Positions 42,155 through 50,386 of a DNA stretch of 64,000 nt are shown piece by piece. Under the pieces are notes generated by a model. That model made no database searches, was not told where the DNA came from, and saw nothing but the letters and a program-made list of their open reading frames with translations. This stretch comes from G965220825 sp965220825. Its GTDB lineage: Bacteria; Pseudomonadota; Alphaproteobacteria; UBA828. Within the stretch, counting starts at the first letter, position 1. Every line of letters begins with the position of its first letter. The position numbers and the translations under genes were made by a program. The stretch is taken from the NCBI GenBank assembly GCA_965220825.1, contig OZ244839.1, positions 2,046,001 to 2,110,000 on the forward strand, written 5' to 3'.

Positions 42155-45100
42155 TCAAGATTTTTGCCGAGGAAAAATAGCACGCCAGATATGCTCTCCT
42201 CGTCCGTTTTTGTACAAAATAGGCAGAGCGTTATTGGGACAATTTCGGGAAAACGTCAGCAACAGGCCCTGTCCTCCGTAGCCCAGCGGACTCCTCTTCT
42301 GGACGCGAACTCCAAGGTTGCGCACTAGCGATTTCGCCATGTCTTTTTCCTCCTCCGAGTCCCAGAATCCCAACCCTTTCTGGAACGCGATATTGTCATC
42401 ATGTATTATCTCACATACTTCAAGGTCGGCGTTCTCCATCTCATGCTGAAGGAATTCCCTCACGGCCACTTCACCCTCGGACGTTCCATACAACACCACT
42501 ATTGAAAGCGGAATCAGCGTACCGATTCCCGCTTCAGAAAACTGCCGCTCCAAAGCCCTTACCCTCTCAATCATATTGTTGCCGGTACCCAGAATATCAT
42601 CAACCAGAACGACGCCCACCTGTTTGCCAGACTCCACAGATGATATGGCAGCCACTACCTCGCTGACGACTCCGCTATTGGTCGAGGCTATTTCGTTAAC
42701 GTTCAGATACATGCTCGCGTAATAAGCGCCGCTCTTTCCAAGTCCATCACCACAAGCAACGAAGATGTCGTCGCGGCGTGCCGCCCGTGATCGTTTTATG
42801 AACGTCGGAAGTTTTGAGCGAATTCGGCGGTGCGCATGTTCGAACTTCTCTCTTATTTCTTGGTCTCCAACAAACTTTACTTGCTGCAGAATTTTGAATA
42901 ATAGCCTTCTCTCAACATGGGTATTTACCTGGCCGATCCAGCTTCTTATGTCCTCCGATGTAATTTTACGACCTTGGTACAGATCCCAACTGTCAGCCAA
43001 CGTTGCGATTTCGTCTGCGTGGACATACGCCTCATCCTCTTTGCTTTGTTTGATAACATTCAACTCATCGCCAAGCTTATCGACGATGAGTTGAGAAAAC
43101 CCCCGCTCGCATAACCAGTCAGCGAACAAGCTGACAGTTGGGCGATACTCGCTGCCGTCCTGACGAAATACGTTGCGTCGGCAGAAATCATCGAGCAAGG
43201 GTAGAATCTCATCCGTCGGAAGACTATGCGAGTAAAGATTGCTCGAAATATTTTCGTGAGTTGGGGAAAGACCCGACCTTATTGTCCGCGCCCAAGCAAC
43301 GAGGAGCCGGCAACGATTCAAAGATTCAATTTCAACGTCCGCCAAGTCCCCTCTTATACCGTCGCGCCAGTAGTGCGCAAAGGCGTTAATGCCAATAATG
43401 TCAGTTATTTGTTCTGCCGCTTTGTTCACTTCAGAAATAGATACTTCTGCGTCCTTGTTCTTAACTGCCCTTTCGTACAACGCAATGCATAACGCGTTGG
43501 TGAAATAAGGGTGTCCGTCCGTTAATTCAAAGAGTCTTCGAACAGCAGATTCGTGCATTGTTATACTGTGCGCGACCGGTTTTTCTACTAAAGCACGATA
43601 ATCTCCCCATTCTGAAGACATATCAAAATTGTCAAGGGATTCTTGGGCAAAACGGTTGAGTTTTTCGCCTTGAGACGACATGACGTACGGCATTTTTTCA
43701 GCTCCAACCAGAATAAATGCAATGTTTGGTTTTGAGGATAAGGTCCGAAGATTGAGAAAAAAGGCATTAGCCAAATCTCCATACCGATATAGATCTTCAT
43801 TAATTTCGTCGAATTCATCGAGAATAATGATCACCCGTATAGCCGGCTCTGCGCGCTCCAACGAGTGCAGAAGACGATTAAGAGGTGTTAGTGATGACCT
43901 ATAATCTTCTCTAACCCATTCAACGCTGCGGGGTAGTAAGTTCGCCAAAAAAGTTTCTAACTGCACCCCAAGTTCCTGAAGTGTCTGAGGCCCCGCGGCA
44001 TGACAGATTTCCCCACATTCAAGATACAAGACGTGGTAATCCGCATTGAGCGCGAGATTGGCGATTCGCGCTTCGACGGCCCGCGCTAGAGAACTCTTGC
44101 CAACGCGTTTCTGGCCGGTGATATAGCAAGACTGCATAGAGTCGGGGTTTAGACGGCGGATCAATCTCTGTAGAGCGTCGCCGCGCCCGTAGAAATGCTC
44201 GTAATGGGCGACCTCGAGACTGTATGGTTGACGCTGGGAAAGAACGTTCCAATCGAGATCAGTCCGTTGAGCCAGAACTTTTACTGTGAAATCGCATTTT
44301 TGGGTTATTTGTGTCCCGAGAACGTTCCATTCAACATTGATGTAAACCTCCAAATCGTCCACTTGGGCATCGAGAGAGAGCAACGGTGTAAGAATAAAGG
44401 TTCCGGGGTCGATGTCACCAAGGCTGGTTTCTTCATTGAGAACTCTACAATGCGGCTCTGCAATGCAAAAGATGCGGACGTTTAACGCGACACCTGGACC
44501 CGTGTTTTCGAGCGGAATGTGAAGCTCGAACTCGGCGTCAGTAACGTGTAGTGGATATTTCTTTGGCGTTTCGAAGTCCTTCTCCGGCGGTATAATGCGG
44601 CAGTCAAACTTTTCGACCATGCGCGATCGAAGAGAATCTGTTTCTTTTTCAACACTACGGAGAAAAGGCATAAAGAAGTTGCGTATGAAGAAGACATTAC
44701 TATCGTTAAAGTGACTTATTTCGTCTTTTACGGTTTCAGAAAGATTTTGTAAGTTATTCTGCAGTTCCTTGTCGTCTGATTTGCTGGTTTGACTAACTTG
44801 ATTGAGGATGCTGCTGACTGAGGTGATTATGACTTGAAATCCCAAAGGATCAAGATAGGATTTGAGGTGGCCGTGGTTCAACTCTCTCATTAGGGGCTGG
44901 CGTCGCCCCACCAAATCATGTAATCCCGAGATCTGTTGGGTTAGTACCTTTAAGCGTCTGATGGCATCAAAATGGAACTCTTCGTAGACAGAAAGACGGG
45001 TATGAGTCAGAGATTTCTCCCCGTCGGGTAGTGTTGATTTAATCGCTTTGTTTCCCTGCTCGATTAGTTTAACTAAGTATCTACTAGAGGAACTGTCCAC

Positions 45101-45358
45101 CATTTCCGGCAGCAGACCGTCACAGGAAACGAGTCGGATTATGACGGTACTGAATAGTCTCTGATTCGGCAAATTCTTGGCCGATGCTAGCCGCTTGAAA
45201 ATTTCGGAGAAGGACAGGGACGGATCCTCCGGCATCTCGCTTAGCTGAAGCAAGGCCCGCCGTATGTTTTTTCTTGCCGTGTCGCAGTTCATAGATCCGG
45301 ACGAATAGTCTTCGATATTCGACTCTATAACTTCGAGGGGAGAAGGTATGCGGCTCAT
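42155..45358 (-). CDS. STAND-like P-loop NTPase fused to a PRTase-like C-terminal domain (putative conflict/defence protein)
   Basis: A 1067-residue protein from ATG 45358 (GTG 45373 is an alternative start). Residues about 1-265 are helical and unrecognised. About 270-365 form an Ig/CARDB-like beta domain (ELHIPLENTGPGVALNVRI). About 385-755 hold a STAND/archaeal-ATPase-type module with Walker A TGQKRVGKSS (Lys421) and Walker B VIIILDEFDE (Asp514, Glu515), followed by winged-helix-like sequence. About 795-1067 resemble a phosphoribosyltransferase with PRPP-loop VVLVDDILGTGNNM (Asp920, Asp921), preceded by a helical ITSEDIRSWIGQVN segment like PRTase-CE domains of conflict systems. Its low GC and setting among recombinase debris fit a transferred immunity gene. 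Function in defence is inference; no partner gene is adjacent. Confidence 0.8.
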   Translation of the reverse strand: MSRIPSPLEVIESNIEDYSSGSMNCDTARKNIRRALLQLSEMPEDPSLSFSEIFKRLASAKNLPNQRLFSTVIIRLVSCDGLLPEMVDSSSSRYLVKLIEQGNKAIKSTLPDGEKSLTHTRLSVYEEFHFDAIRRLKVLTQQISGLHDLVGRRQPLMRELNHGHLKSYLDPLGFQVIITSVSSILNQVSQTSKSDDKELQNNLQNLSETVKDEISHFNDSNVFFIRNFFMPFLRSVEKETDSLRSRMVEKFDCRIIPPEKDFETPKKYPLHVTDAEFELHIPLENTGPGVALNVRIFCIAEPHCRVLNEETSLGDIDPGTFILTPLLSLDAQVDDLEVYINVEWNVLGTQITQKCDFTVKVLAQRTDLDWNVLSQRQPYSLEVAHYEHFYGRGDALQRLIRRLNPDSMQSCYITGQKRVGKSSLARAVEARIANLALNADYHVLYLECGEICHAAGPQTLQELGVQLETFLANLLPRSVEWVREDYRSSLTPLNRLLHSLERAEPAIRVIIILDEFDEINEDLYRYGDLANAFFLNLRTLSSKPNIAFILVGAEKMPYVMSSQGEKLNRFAQESLDNFDMSSEWGDYRALVEKPVAHSITMHESAVRRLFELTDGHPYFTNALCIALYERAVKNKDAEVSISEVNKAAEQITDIIGINAFAHYWRDGIRGDLADVEIESLNRCRLLVAWARTIRSGLSPTHENISSNLYSHSLPTDEILPLLDDFCRRNVFRQDGSEYRPTVSLFADWLCERGFSQLIVDKLGDELNVIKQSKEDEAYVHADEIATLADSWDLYQGRKITSEDIRSWIGQVNTHVERRLLFKILQQVKFVGDQEIREKFEHAHRRIRSKLPTFIKRSRAARRDDIFVACGDGLGKSGAYYASMYLNVNEIASTNSGVVSEVVAAISSVESGKQVGVVLVDDILGTGNNMIERVRALERQFSEAGIGTLIPLSIVVLYGTSEGEVAVREFLQHEMENADLEVCEIIHDDNIAFQKGLGFWDSEEEKDMAKSLVRNLGVRVQKRSPLGYGGQGLLLTFSRNCPNNALPILYKNGRGEHIWRAIFPRQKS

Positions 45359-45375
45359 GGTGGGTCTTTCCACTG

Positions 45376-45612
45376 CTACTGCAGCCCCTGTGATGATGTG
45401 GGCAATGTGCGGAGCAGCTTATCCATTGTTTCCACGCATGTCTCGCCCCAGTAGGCCTCGGCGCGAGTCCGCCGGGCCGAGGCCATGTGTGGTCTCTCTG
45501 TGTTGTAGATGTCGATTCGCTCGCCCACCACATGCTGGGCCGCAAAGCCATCGGCGATTTGATCTAGCCGACCTCTTCGGGTCTGAGAGAGCGTCACAGC
45601 CGGTCTGCTCAT
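45376..45612 (-). pseudogene. Transposase C-terminal remnant (rve integrase core, IS3/IS481-like)
   Basis: A 78-codon frame whose second half reads RIDIYNTERPHMASARRTRA then EAYWG. This matches the C-terminal end of DDE transposases of the IS3 or IS481 type (usually YNTERPHSALGGRTPAEAYW). The catalytic DDE residues are missing, and the sequence upstream has no transposase similarity, so it is a fragment. It ends 17 bp before the start of the STAND/PRTase gene on the same strand, so insertion here may have replaced the natural promoter region of that gene. Confidence 0.7.
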
Positions 45613-45717
45613 GGCGGGAGCCGCGGTGTGCGGCGTACTGGGGCGCCGCGCACCTCAGGCCACCTCATGCGCGGTCACGCGCATCGGGCGTCGAGCCCGA
45701 CCACGCATCGCCCATCG

Positions 45718-46035
45718 TTACTTGCCTATCGAGGGATCGGCACCGACCTTGTCCCGGACCGTCAGCGCCCACCAACGTGAGGTCGCCGCCGATACTCTGC
45801 GTGGCCTGTGAAGCGGCGGTCTGGATCGAGTCCCGGGGCAAGTGGCGTAGTGCGCGGGCGTCCGCACCTTGGTGTGACCCAGCAGCTCGCCGATCATGGT
45901 GAGGATCTCGCCGAGCGCGAGCGTGCGGCTAGCGAAGGAGCGCCGCACGTCGTCAATGCGCTCATCCTTCAGACGGGCGCGTCCGCGAATGCGTCGCCAT
46001 GGCCTCCGCCGGTCCCCATGCCGATGTATTCACCC
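45718..46035 (-). pseudogene. Tyrosine recombinase (phage-type integrase) C-terminal remnant, copy B
   Basis: A frame from about 46035 to the TGA at 45718 reads PWRRIRGRARLKDERIDDVR then RSFASRTLALGE, MIGELLGHTKVRTPAHYA. This corresponds to the conserved WRRIRxRAGLxDVRIHDLRHSFAS and GKLLGHTxVxTTARYAHL blocks of integrases. The HxxR histidine is Asp here, and the N-terminal two thirds are missing. The tyrosine is retained. A stop codon lies just upstream in the same frame. It overlaps the out-of-frame tail of the truncated hepT, which marks the junction between two mobile fragments. Confidence 0.75.
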
Positions 46036-46273
46036 ACGCGCACCACCGATTATGCGGCTGACATGAGCCCGCGGTCTCAAGGAGGGGACGGGACAACCCC
46101 GACCACCAACTCACGCGGCCTGCCGCCTCCCCGATGACTTCCAGCCTGCGAATAACGGCATCCTGAAGCTTCACGTCTTTCAGAAAACCGGCTTGTGTCA
46201 CGCCTTCGAGATAGGTGCCGACCATTCGTGCCGAGAGGATCATGTCCTCGATATGCTGCCGGTCACGCTCCAT
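45962..46273 (-). pseudogene. HepT-like HEPN toxin, truncated
   Basis: The frame starts at ATG 46273, overlapping mntA by 11 bp. Its first 54 or so residues match HEPN/DUF86 toxins (MERDRQHIEDMILSARMVGT, LQDAVIRRLEVIGEAAGRVS). After that the similarity stops, and the remaining 48 residues (from WWSGLSRPLL) are unrelated. The catalytic R-x4-H motif of the ribonuclease lies in the lost C-terminal half, so the toxin should be inactive. The break, near 46115, leads into integrase remnant B. An intact antitoxin-like gene beside a dead toxin suggests a decayed module. Confidence 0.8.
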
Positions 46274-46574
46274 AGATGACCCGAGCCGAAGACAGAATGC
46301 TGTCCCGCCGTGCCACGTTTTGGCTTGCCTCCACGCCTCTTCGGCTCACGAGGTCGACCTTGCGGTGGAATATGTCCCCGAGCTCCCTCTCCATATCCTC
46401 CAGGTCGAGCAAGGTGCGGTGCGCGCTATCCTCAAAGCTCACCAGAACATCGACATCGCTTTCCGGTCCAAAACCCTCTCCGAGAACCGAGCCGAACAAG
46501 GCCAACTCTTCGACATTCCATCGCCGGCAAAACTCCGCAACTTCCTCGGATGAAGGCGTGACGTTACGCTTCAT
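46263..46574 (-). CDS. mntA: MntA-type minimal nucleotidyltransferase (antitoxin of HEPN-MNT module)
   Basis: A 103-residue protein with the family motif G-S-x10-D-x-D, visible as GSVLGEGFGPESDVDVLV (Gly28, Ser29, Asp40, Asp42). In HEPN-MNT toxin-antitoxin pairs this enzyme AMPylates the HepT toxin and silences it. ATG 46574 is preceded by GAGGAGGAACAA, a strong ribosome-binding site. The next gene is the truncated hepT, so the antitoxin probably no longer has a local target. It is part of the island between 41926 and 46974. Confidence 0.87.
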   Translation of the reverse strand: MKRNVTPSSEEVAEFCRRWNVEELALFGSVLGEGFGPESDVDVLVSFEDSAHRTLLDLEDMERELGDIFHRKVDLVSRRGVEASQNVARRDSILSSARVIYGA

Positions 46575-46779
46575 TTGTTCCTCCTCGCTGCCTCAGCGCG
46601 CACCTCCCGGCGCTCATGCACGATCCCGTGCGGTCGCGTCACTGGTACGTCGATATCCCGAGCGACACGGTGTGCAGGCTGGCGGCCATCGTGATCCTCC
46701 GCCCAACGCGCAATGGCTGTCCAACTCGACGTCGAAGGCATCCCCGTCCCGACACGCGAAGCGGTTCCACGAGCTTCCA

Positions 46780-46860
46780 TAATACGCGAATTGCCTTACC
46801 GCTGCCGAAGCTGTGGCACAGGTCGTGGATGCGTGCGTCCTCGACCCCGGCACGTGACCG
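46780..46860 (-). pseudogene. Tyrosine recombinase fragment, copy A
   Basis: A short stretch reads GVEDARIHDLCHSFGSG on the minus strand, equivalent to the GLEDVRIHDLRHSFAS block of phage-type integrases, with the second Arg of the HDLRH motif changed to Cys. Nothing else of the gene is recognisable. Because it covers the same conserved block as the remnant at 45718-46035, it is a second decayed integrase and not the missing half of that one. The rest of the 400-bp gap between mntA and the DUF1244 gene shows no gene. Confidence 0.6.
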
Positions 46861-46974
46861 GCTTCGCCTGACCCTCCGCCGCGGCACCCCGTCTTCAGCA
46901 TCTCGGCGCGTTGCACTTCAGGCGGCGAAGGGAGACTATCGGGCGCCGGCGCGCGGATAGACGGGAGACAACCC

Positions 46975-47277
46975 ATGGACCGAACCCGACAGACCGAGCT
47001 GGAGGCCGCAGCCTTCCGCACGCTGGTCGCCCATCTCCGCAATCGGACGGACGTGCAGAACATCGACCTGATGAATCTCGCCGGCTTTTGCCGCAACTGC
47101 CTCTCCAAGTGGTACCGCGCCGCCGCGGAGGAAAAAGGCCTCGCCATGGACATGGACGAGGCGCGGCAGCAGGTCTATGGCATGACCTATGCGGAGTGGA
47201 AGACGCATTTTCAGACCGAAGCCACCGAAGAGCAGAAGCGCAGATATGCCGAAGAGGCGGCGAAGCACGACTTCTGA
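46975..47277 (+). CDS. DUF1244 family protein
   Basis: A 100-residue soluble protein, nearly all conserved with the DUF1244 family: HLRNRTDVQNIDLMNLAGFC, RNCLSKWYRAAAEEKG and MTYAEWKTHFQ. Two conserved cysteines (GFCRNC) could bind metal. The family is widespread in proteobacteria, mostly in single copy, with no assigned function that I know. It marks the return to normal base composition after the island, and it is followed 108 bp later by the oxidoreductase operon. Confidence 0.9.
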   Translation: MDRTRQTELEAAAFRTLVAHLRNRTDVQNIDLMNLAGFCRNCLSKWYRAAAEEKGLAMDMDEARQQVYGMTYAEWKTHFQTEATEEQKRRYAEEAAKHDF

Positions 47278-47384
47278 CCGCCGCACGCGCTCGGAAGCAA
47301 AGGACGCCGCGCCGTTGCGGCCGGTACCGCGCTCCCTATAGAACGGCATCGCAATAGACCCGGAACCAACGGCGAGGCGGAAGC

Positions 47385-48467
47385 ATGACCCAGCAGGTCG
47401 GCGTCGGATTCCTCGGCTCCCAGTTCGTGAGCGGCATCCACGCCCGGGCGCTCCGGCGCAATCCTCACGCAAGGCTCGTGGCCGCCGCCTCGCCCACACC
47501 GGGCCATGCGGCGGACTTCGCCGCGCAATATGGCATGGCGCACCACTTTACCGATCACCGCGCCCTGCTCGACCTCTCCGACATCGACATGGTGGCGATC
47601 GGCACCCCCAACGACACCCACTGCGCGCTCACCCTGGACTGCGCCGCCGCCGGCAAGCATGTGGTCCTGGAGAAGCCCATGTGCCTGAGTCTGGCCGAGG
47701 CCGATCGCATGATCGACGCCTGCCGGGAGGCGGGCGTCCTGCTCATGTATGCCGAAGAGCTCTGCTTCGCGCCAAAATATGTGCGCATGAAGGCGCTTCT
47801 CGATTCGGGCGCCCTCGGCACGCCGACGCTCATCAAGCAGTCGGAGAAGCATGACGGCCCCCATGCGCCGCATTTCTGGGATGTGGACCGTGCGGGTGGC
47901 GGCGTGCTCATGGATATGGGCTGCCACGGCACCGCGTTCGCCCGCTGGATGCTGGACCGCGCACCCATCGTCTCCGTCTATGCCGACCTTTCGACACTGG
48001 TGCATGGCGACAGGACGCGCGGCGAGGACAACGCCCTTCTGATTCTCGAGTTCGAGGGCGGTTGCCGCTTCCTCAACGAGACGAGCTGGACCAAGCCCGG
48101 CGGCATGGACGACCGGGCGGAGGTGCATGGCTCCGAAGGCGTGGCCTATGCGGACCTCCTGCACGGCAACGCCATCGAGACCTACAGCCGAAGCGGCTAC
48201 GACTATGCGGTGGAGAAGGGCGGCGATACCAGGGGCTGGACCTTCACCATCTACGAGGAAGAGTGGAACTACGGCTTCTGGGGTGAATTCGACCATTTCG
48301 TGGACTGCGTCCGGAACGGCACGAAGCCGGTGGCCACCGGAGAGGACGCACGGGCCGTTCAGGAAGTCCTGTTCGCCGCCTATGAATCGGCGCGGACCGG
48401 CGCAAAGGTGCCCCTCCCCTTCCGCACCGACGCGGCCAAACCCTGGGATCTCTGGGGCCGGAGCTGA
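47385..48467 (+). CDS. Gfo/Idh/MocA family oxidoreductase
   Basis: A 360-residue NAD(P)-dependent dehydrogenase. The Rossmann motif is VGVGFLGSQFVSGIHARAL (about residues 5-23), the conserved catalytic-site lysine is in LEKPMCLS, and the C-terminal domain has GGGVLMDMGCHGTAFARWML (the place of the usual GxHxxD). Members oxidise sugars, inositols or amino sugars. It is the first gene of a plus-strand group with a NagB-like enzyme and a ROK kinase, which points to catabolism of an amino sugar or its derivative. The exact substrate is not readable. Confidence 0.9.
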   Translation: MTQQVGVGFLGSQFVSGIHARALRRNPHARLVAAASPTPGHAADFAAQYGMAHHFTDHRALLDLSDIDMVAIGTPNDTHCALTLDCAAAGKHVVLEKPMCLSLAEADRMIDACREAGVLLMYAEELCFAPKYVRMKALLDSGALGTPTLIKQSEKHDGPHAPHFWDVDRAGGGVLMDMGCHGTAFARWMLDRAPIVSVYADLSTLVHGDRTRGEDNALLILEFEGGCRFLNETSWTKPGGMDDRAEVHGSEGVAYADLLHGNAIETYSRSGYDYAVEKGGDTRGWTFTIYEEEWNYGFWGEFDHFVDCVRNGTKPVATGEDARAVQEVLFAAYESARTGAKVPLPFRTDAAKPWDLWGRS

Positions 48468-48472
48468 AGGCG

Positions 48473-49213
48473 TTGCGCTTCACCGTGCTTGCCGACGGCG
48501 GCGCGGTGAGCCGCCGGGCGGCGGAAGCCGTGTGGCAGGCGGCGCGCGCGAAGCCCGACCTCCTGATCTGCCTTGCGAGCGGCAACACGCCGACCGGCAC
48601 CTACGCCCTGCTCGCCGCCGAACCGGAGCGGCTGGCGGCGGCCCGTTTCATCCAGCTCGACGAGTGGTCGGGTCTCGGCGAAAGCGACGAAGGAAGCTGC
48701 GCGGGCTATCTGCGGGAGGCCCTGCTTGGCCCGCTCGCCGTCCCGCCCGAGCGAATCATCGCCTTCCGGGGCGACGCACCGGACGCCGCAGCGGAGTGCC
48801 GACGCGTCGAGGCGGCGCTCGCAGCGGCCGGCCCCATCGACCTCTGCCTTCTCGGGCTCGGCCGGAACGGCCATGTGGCGCTCAACGAGCCGGCAGATAG
48901 CCTCGAGCCCTTCTGCCATGTGGCGGCGCTCGCCGAAGGGACGCGCACCCACACCATGCTGGCGCGCGCGGGTGCGCCGGTGACCCGCGGCCTCACGCTC
49001 GGGCTCGGGGACATTCTCCGCGCCCGCCGCGTTCTGTTGCTGGTGACGGGTACCGCCAAGCGCGCACCGCTTGCGCGCCTCGCCGAACGGCGGGTGACGA
49101 CAGCGCTGCCGGCCTCCTTCCTCTGGCTCCACGGAGACGCCCACTGCCTCTTCGACCGGGCGGCGGCGGGCGGCGCCATCCCATTGCACCCGGAGGAGCG
49201 CGCGAACCTGTGA
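48473..49213 (+). CDS. Glucosamine/galactosamine-6-phosphate isomerase-like protein (NagB/AgaI)
   Basis: A 246-residue cytosolic enzyme, TTG start 48473 just after GGAGCTGAAGG (GTG 48485 is an alternative). The family motifs are LLICLASGNTPTGTYALLAA (phosphate binding), FIQLDEWSGLG (the catalytic Asp) and LLGLGRNGHVALNEP (His and Glu). It should isomerise and deaminate an amino-sugar 6-phosphate to a keto-sugar phosphate and ammonia. The stop overlaps the GTG of the ROK kinase gene. AgaI-like and NagB-like functions cannot be told apart from the sequence. Confidence 0.87.
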   Translation: MRFTVLADGGAVSRRAAEAVWQAARAKPDLLICLASGNTPTGTYALLAAEPERLAAARFIQLDEWSGLGESDEGSCAGYLREALLGPLAVPPERIIAFRGDAPDAAAECRRVEAALAAAGPIDLCLLGLGRNGHVALNEPADSLEPFCHVAALAEGTRTHTMLARAGAPVTRGLTLGLGDILRARRVLLLVTGTAKRAPLARLAERRVTTALPASFLWLHGDAHCLFDRAAAGGAIPLHPEERANL

Positions 49214-50178
49214 GCGTACGGGCCGTAGGCGTCGATATCGGCGGCACCAAGATCGCCGTCGGCGCGGTGGACGGGCGCGGCGCGATCCACGCCCGGCGCA
49301 CCATACCGACCGACGCAAGCGCGGGATTCGACGCGGCGCTCCCCCGGCTGATGCAGGCCATCGACGCGACTCTCGCCGATGCGGGGTGGGACGCCGCGTC
49401 CCTTGCCGGGGTCGGCCTCGGCTGCCCGGGCTCCTTCGAGCCTGAGAGCGGCGTCATCGCGAACTGGTGCAATCTGCCCGACTGGGACGGCTACGACATC
49501 GCGGGCCCGCTGGCCGCACGCTACGGCCGGCCCGTCCGCCTCGCCAACGACGCGGACGCAGCACTTCGGGGCGAGGCATTTGCCGGCGCGGCGAAGGGCC
49601 TGCGTGCGATCGTCATGCTGACCTTCGGCACCGGCGTGGGCGGCGCGATCCTGATCGAGAACGCGATCTACCGCGGCAGCGGCGGCGGCCATCCGGAGAT
49701 CGGCCACATGCCCGTCGATCCACGCGGCCCGCTCTGCTATTGCGGCGCGCGCGGCTGCCTGGAGGTGCTGGCTTCCGGCCCCGCCATGGCCCGCGCCGGC
49801 GCGGCGGCGGGCTATGGGGACGCAGCCGCCGTGTTCGCCGCGGCGGAAGGCGGCGAAGCAGCGGCACAAGCCATCGTCGCCCGCGCGCTCGATGCCGTCG
49901 AGACCGCGGCCTTCGCGCTCCTCCACACCATCCTGCCGGACATGATCCTCTTCGGTGGCGGCATGGCGGAGCGGCACTTTCCCCTCTACCGGGATGCGGC
50001 ATGCCGTGCCGTCGCCCGCTCGGCCCTCGTCGCCGGCGGTACCGTTCGCATCGCGAAGGCCGCCCTCGGCAACGATGCCGGGCTGGTCGGCGCGGCCGCC
50101 CTCGCCTTCGACGCGCGCCCAGCCTCGGACGGAACGCCCGCTGCGCACGTTCAGACAGGTATGAGACGCGATCCTTGA
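49210..50178 (+). CDS. ROK family sugar kinase (N-acetylglucosamine kinase-like)
   Basis: A 322-residue kinase with ATP-binding motif VGVDIGGTKIAVGAVDGRG, a substrate and zinc region GGGHPEIGHMPVDP, and the Cys-rich zinc motif LCYCGARGCLEVLASGPAMA, as in ROK kinases. It would phosphorylate a hexose or N-acetylhexosamine at C6, supplying the NagB-like enzyme encoded immediately upstream. GTG 49210 overlaps the preceding stop (GTGA). A short palindromic repeat follows its stop by 15 bp. Confidence 0.91.
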   Translation: MSVRAVGVDIGGTKIAVGAVDGRGAIHARRTIPTDASAGFDAALPRLMQAIDATLADAGWDAASLAGVGLGCPGSFEPESGVIANWCNLPDWDGYDIAGPLAARYGRPVRLANDADAALRGEAFAGAAKGLRAIVMLTFGTGVGGAILIENAIYRGSGGGHPEIGHMPVDPRGPLCYCGARGCLEVLASGPAMARAGAAAGYGDAAAVFAAAEGGEAAAQAIVARALDAVETAAFALLHTILPDMILFGGGMAERHFPLYRDAACRAVARSALVAGGTVRIAKAALGNDAGLVGAAALAFDARPASDGTPAAHVQTGMRRDP

Positions 50179-50193
50179 AGCCCCCATGACAGG

Positions 50194-50227
50194 TTTGGTG
50201 CGCGGGTCTCCAGGCCCGCGCACCAAA
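50194..50227. repeat. Dispersed palindrome, copy 2 (short form)
   Basis: A perfect 13-bp stem, TTTGGTGCGCGGG with CCCGCGCACCAAA, closes the eight-base loop TCTCCAGG. The whole unit, with the TGACAGG on its left and the A-tract on its right, matches the reverse complement of the outer parts of the repeat at 32014-32094 but lacks that copy's spacer and inner arm. It lies 15 bp after the ROK kinase stop. A-runs rather than T-runs follow it on the plus strand, so it is not a standard terminator. Confidence 0.8.
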
Positions 50228-50386
50228 AAAGGGCGGCTGGCGGACGAACCCCGGCCGAATAGCTTGCCAACCTGACAGCCGATGAAACCTCAGCGTCTCG
50301 AACACCCTGAACGAGGACATCCGCTTGACGGGCGGAAGGGCGGGCCGCAAGGTGCGGGGGACACCGGGCAAGGGGCGAGGCGCGGG

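Larger units (their letters stand above)
41926..46974. mobile_element. Genomic island of atypical composition with recombinase and transposase debris
   Basis: Between the M20 hydrolase and the DUF1244 gene the sequence changes. From about 42060 to 45360 it is visibly AT-richer, with codon use unlike the neighbours. Contents in order are the STAND-like/PRTase fusion gene, a transposase C-terminal remnant, an integrase C-terminal remnant, a broken hepT with intact mntA, and a second integrase fragment. No att repeats or tRNA target were found by eye, so exact ends are uncertain. The mixture indicates repeated insertion and decay at one site. Confidence 0.75.

Noticed and set aside
41971..42180. 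A 69-codon plus-strand frame at the island's left edge
   Set aside because: It overlaps the 3' end of the STAND/PRTase gene antisense and has no recognisable domain or start signal.
42155..45358. Retron or CBASS-type system around the PRTase gene
   Set aside because: No reverse transcriptase, cyclase or SMODS-type gene lies nearby; the gene stands alone among debris.
45718..46860. The two integrase pieces as halves of one gene split by an insertion
   Set aside because: Both contain the same RIHDLRHSF-like block, so they cannot be complementary halves.
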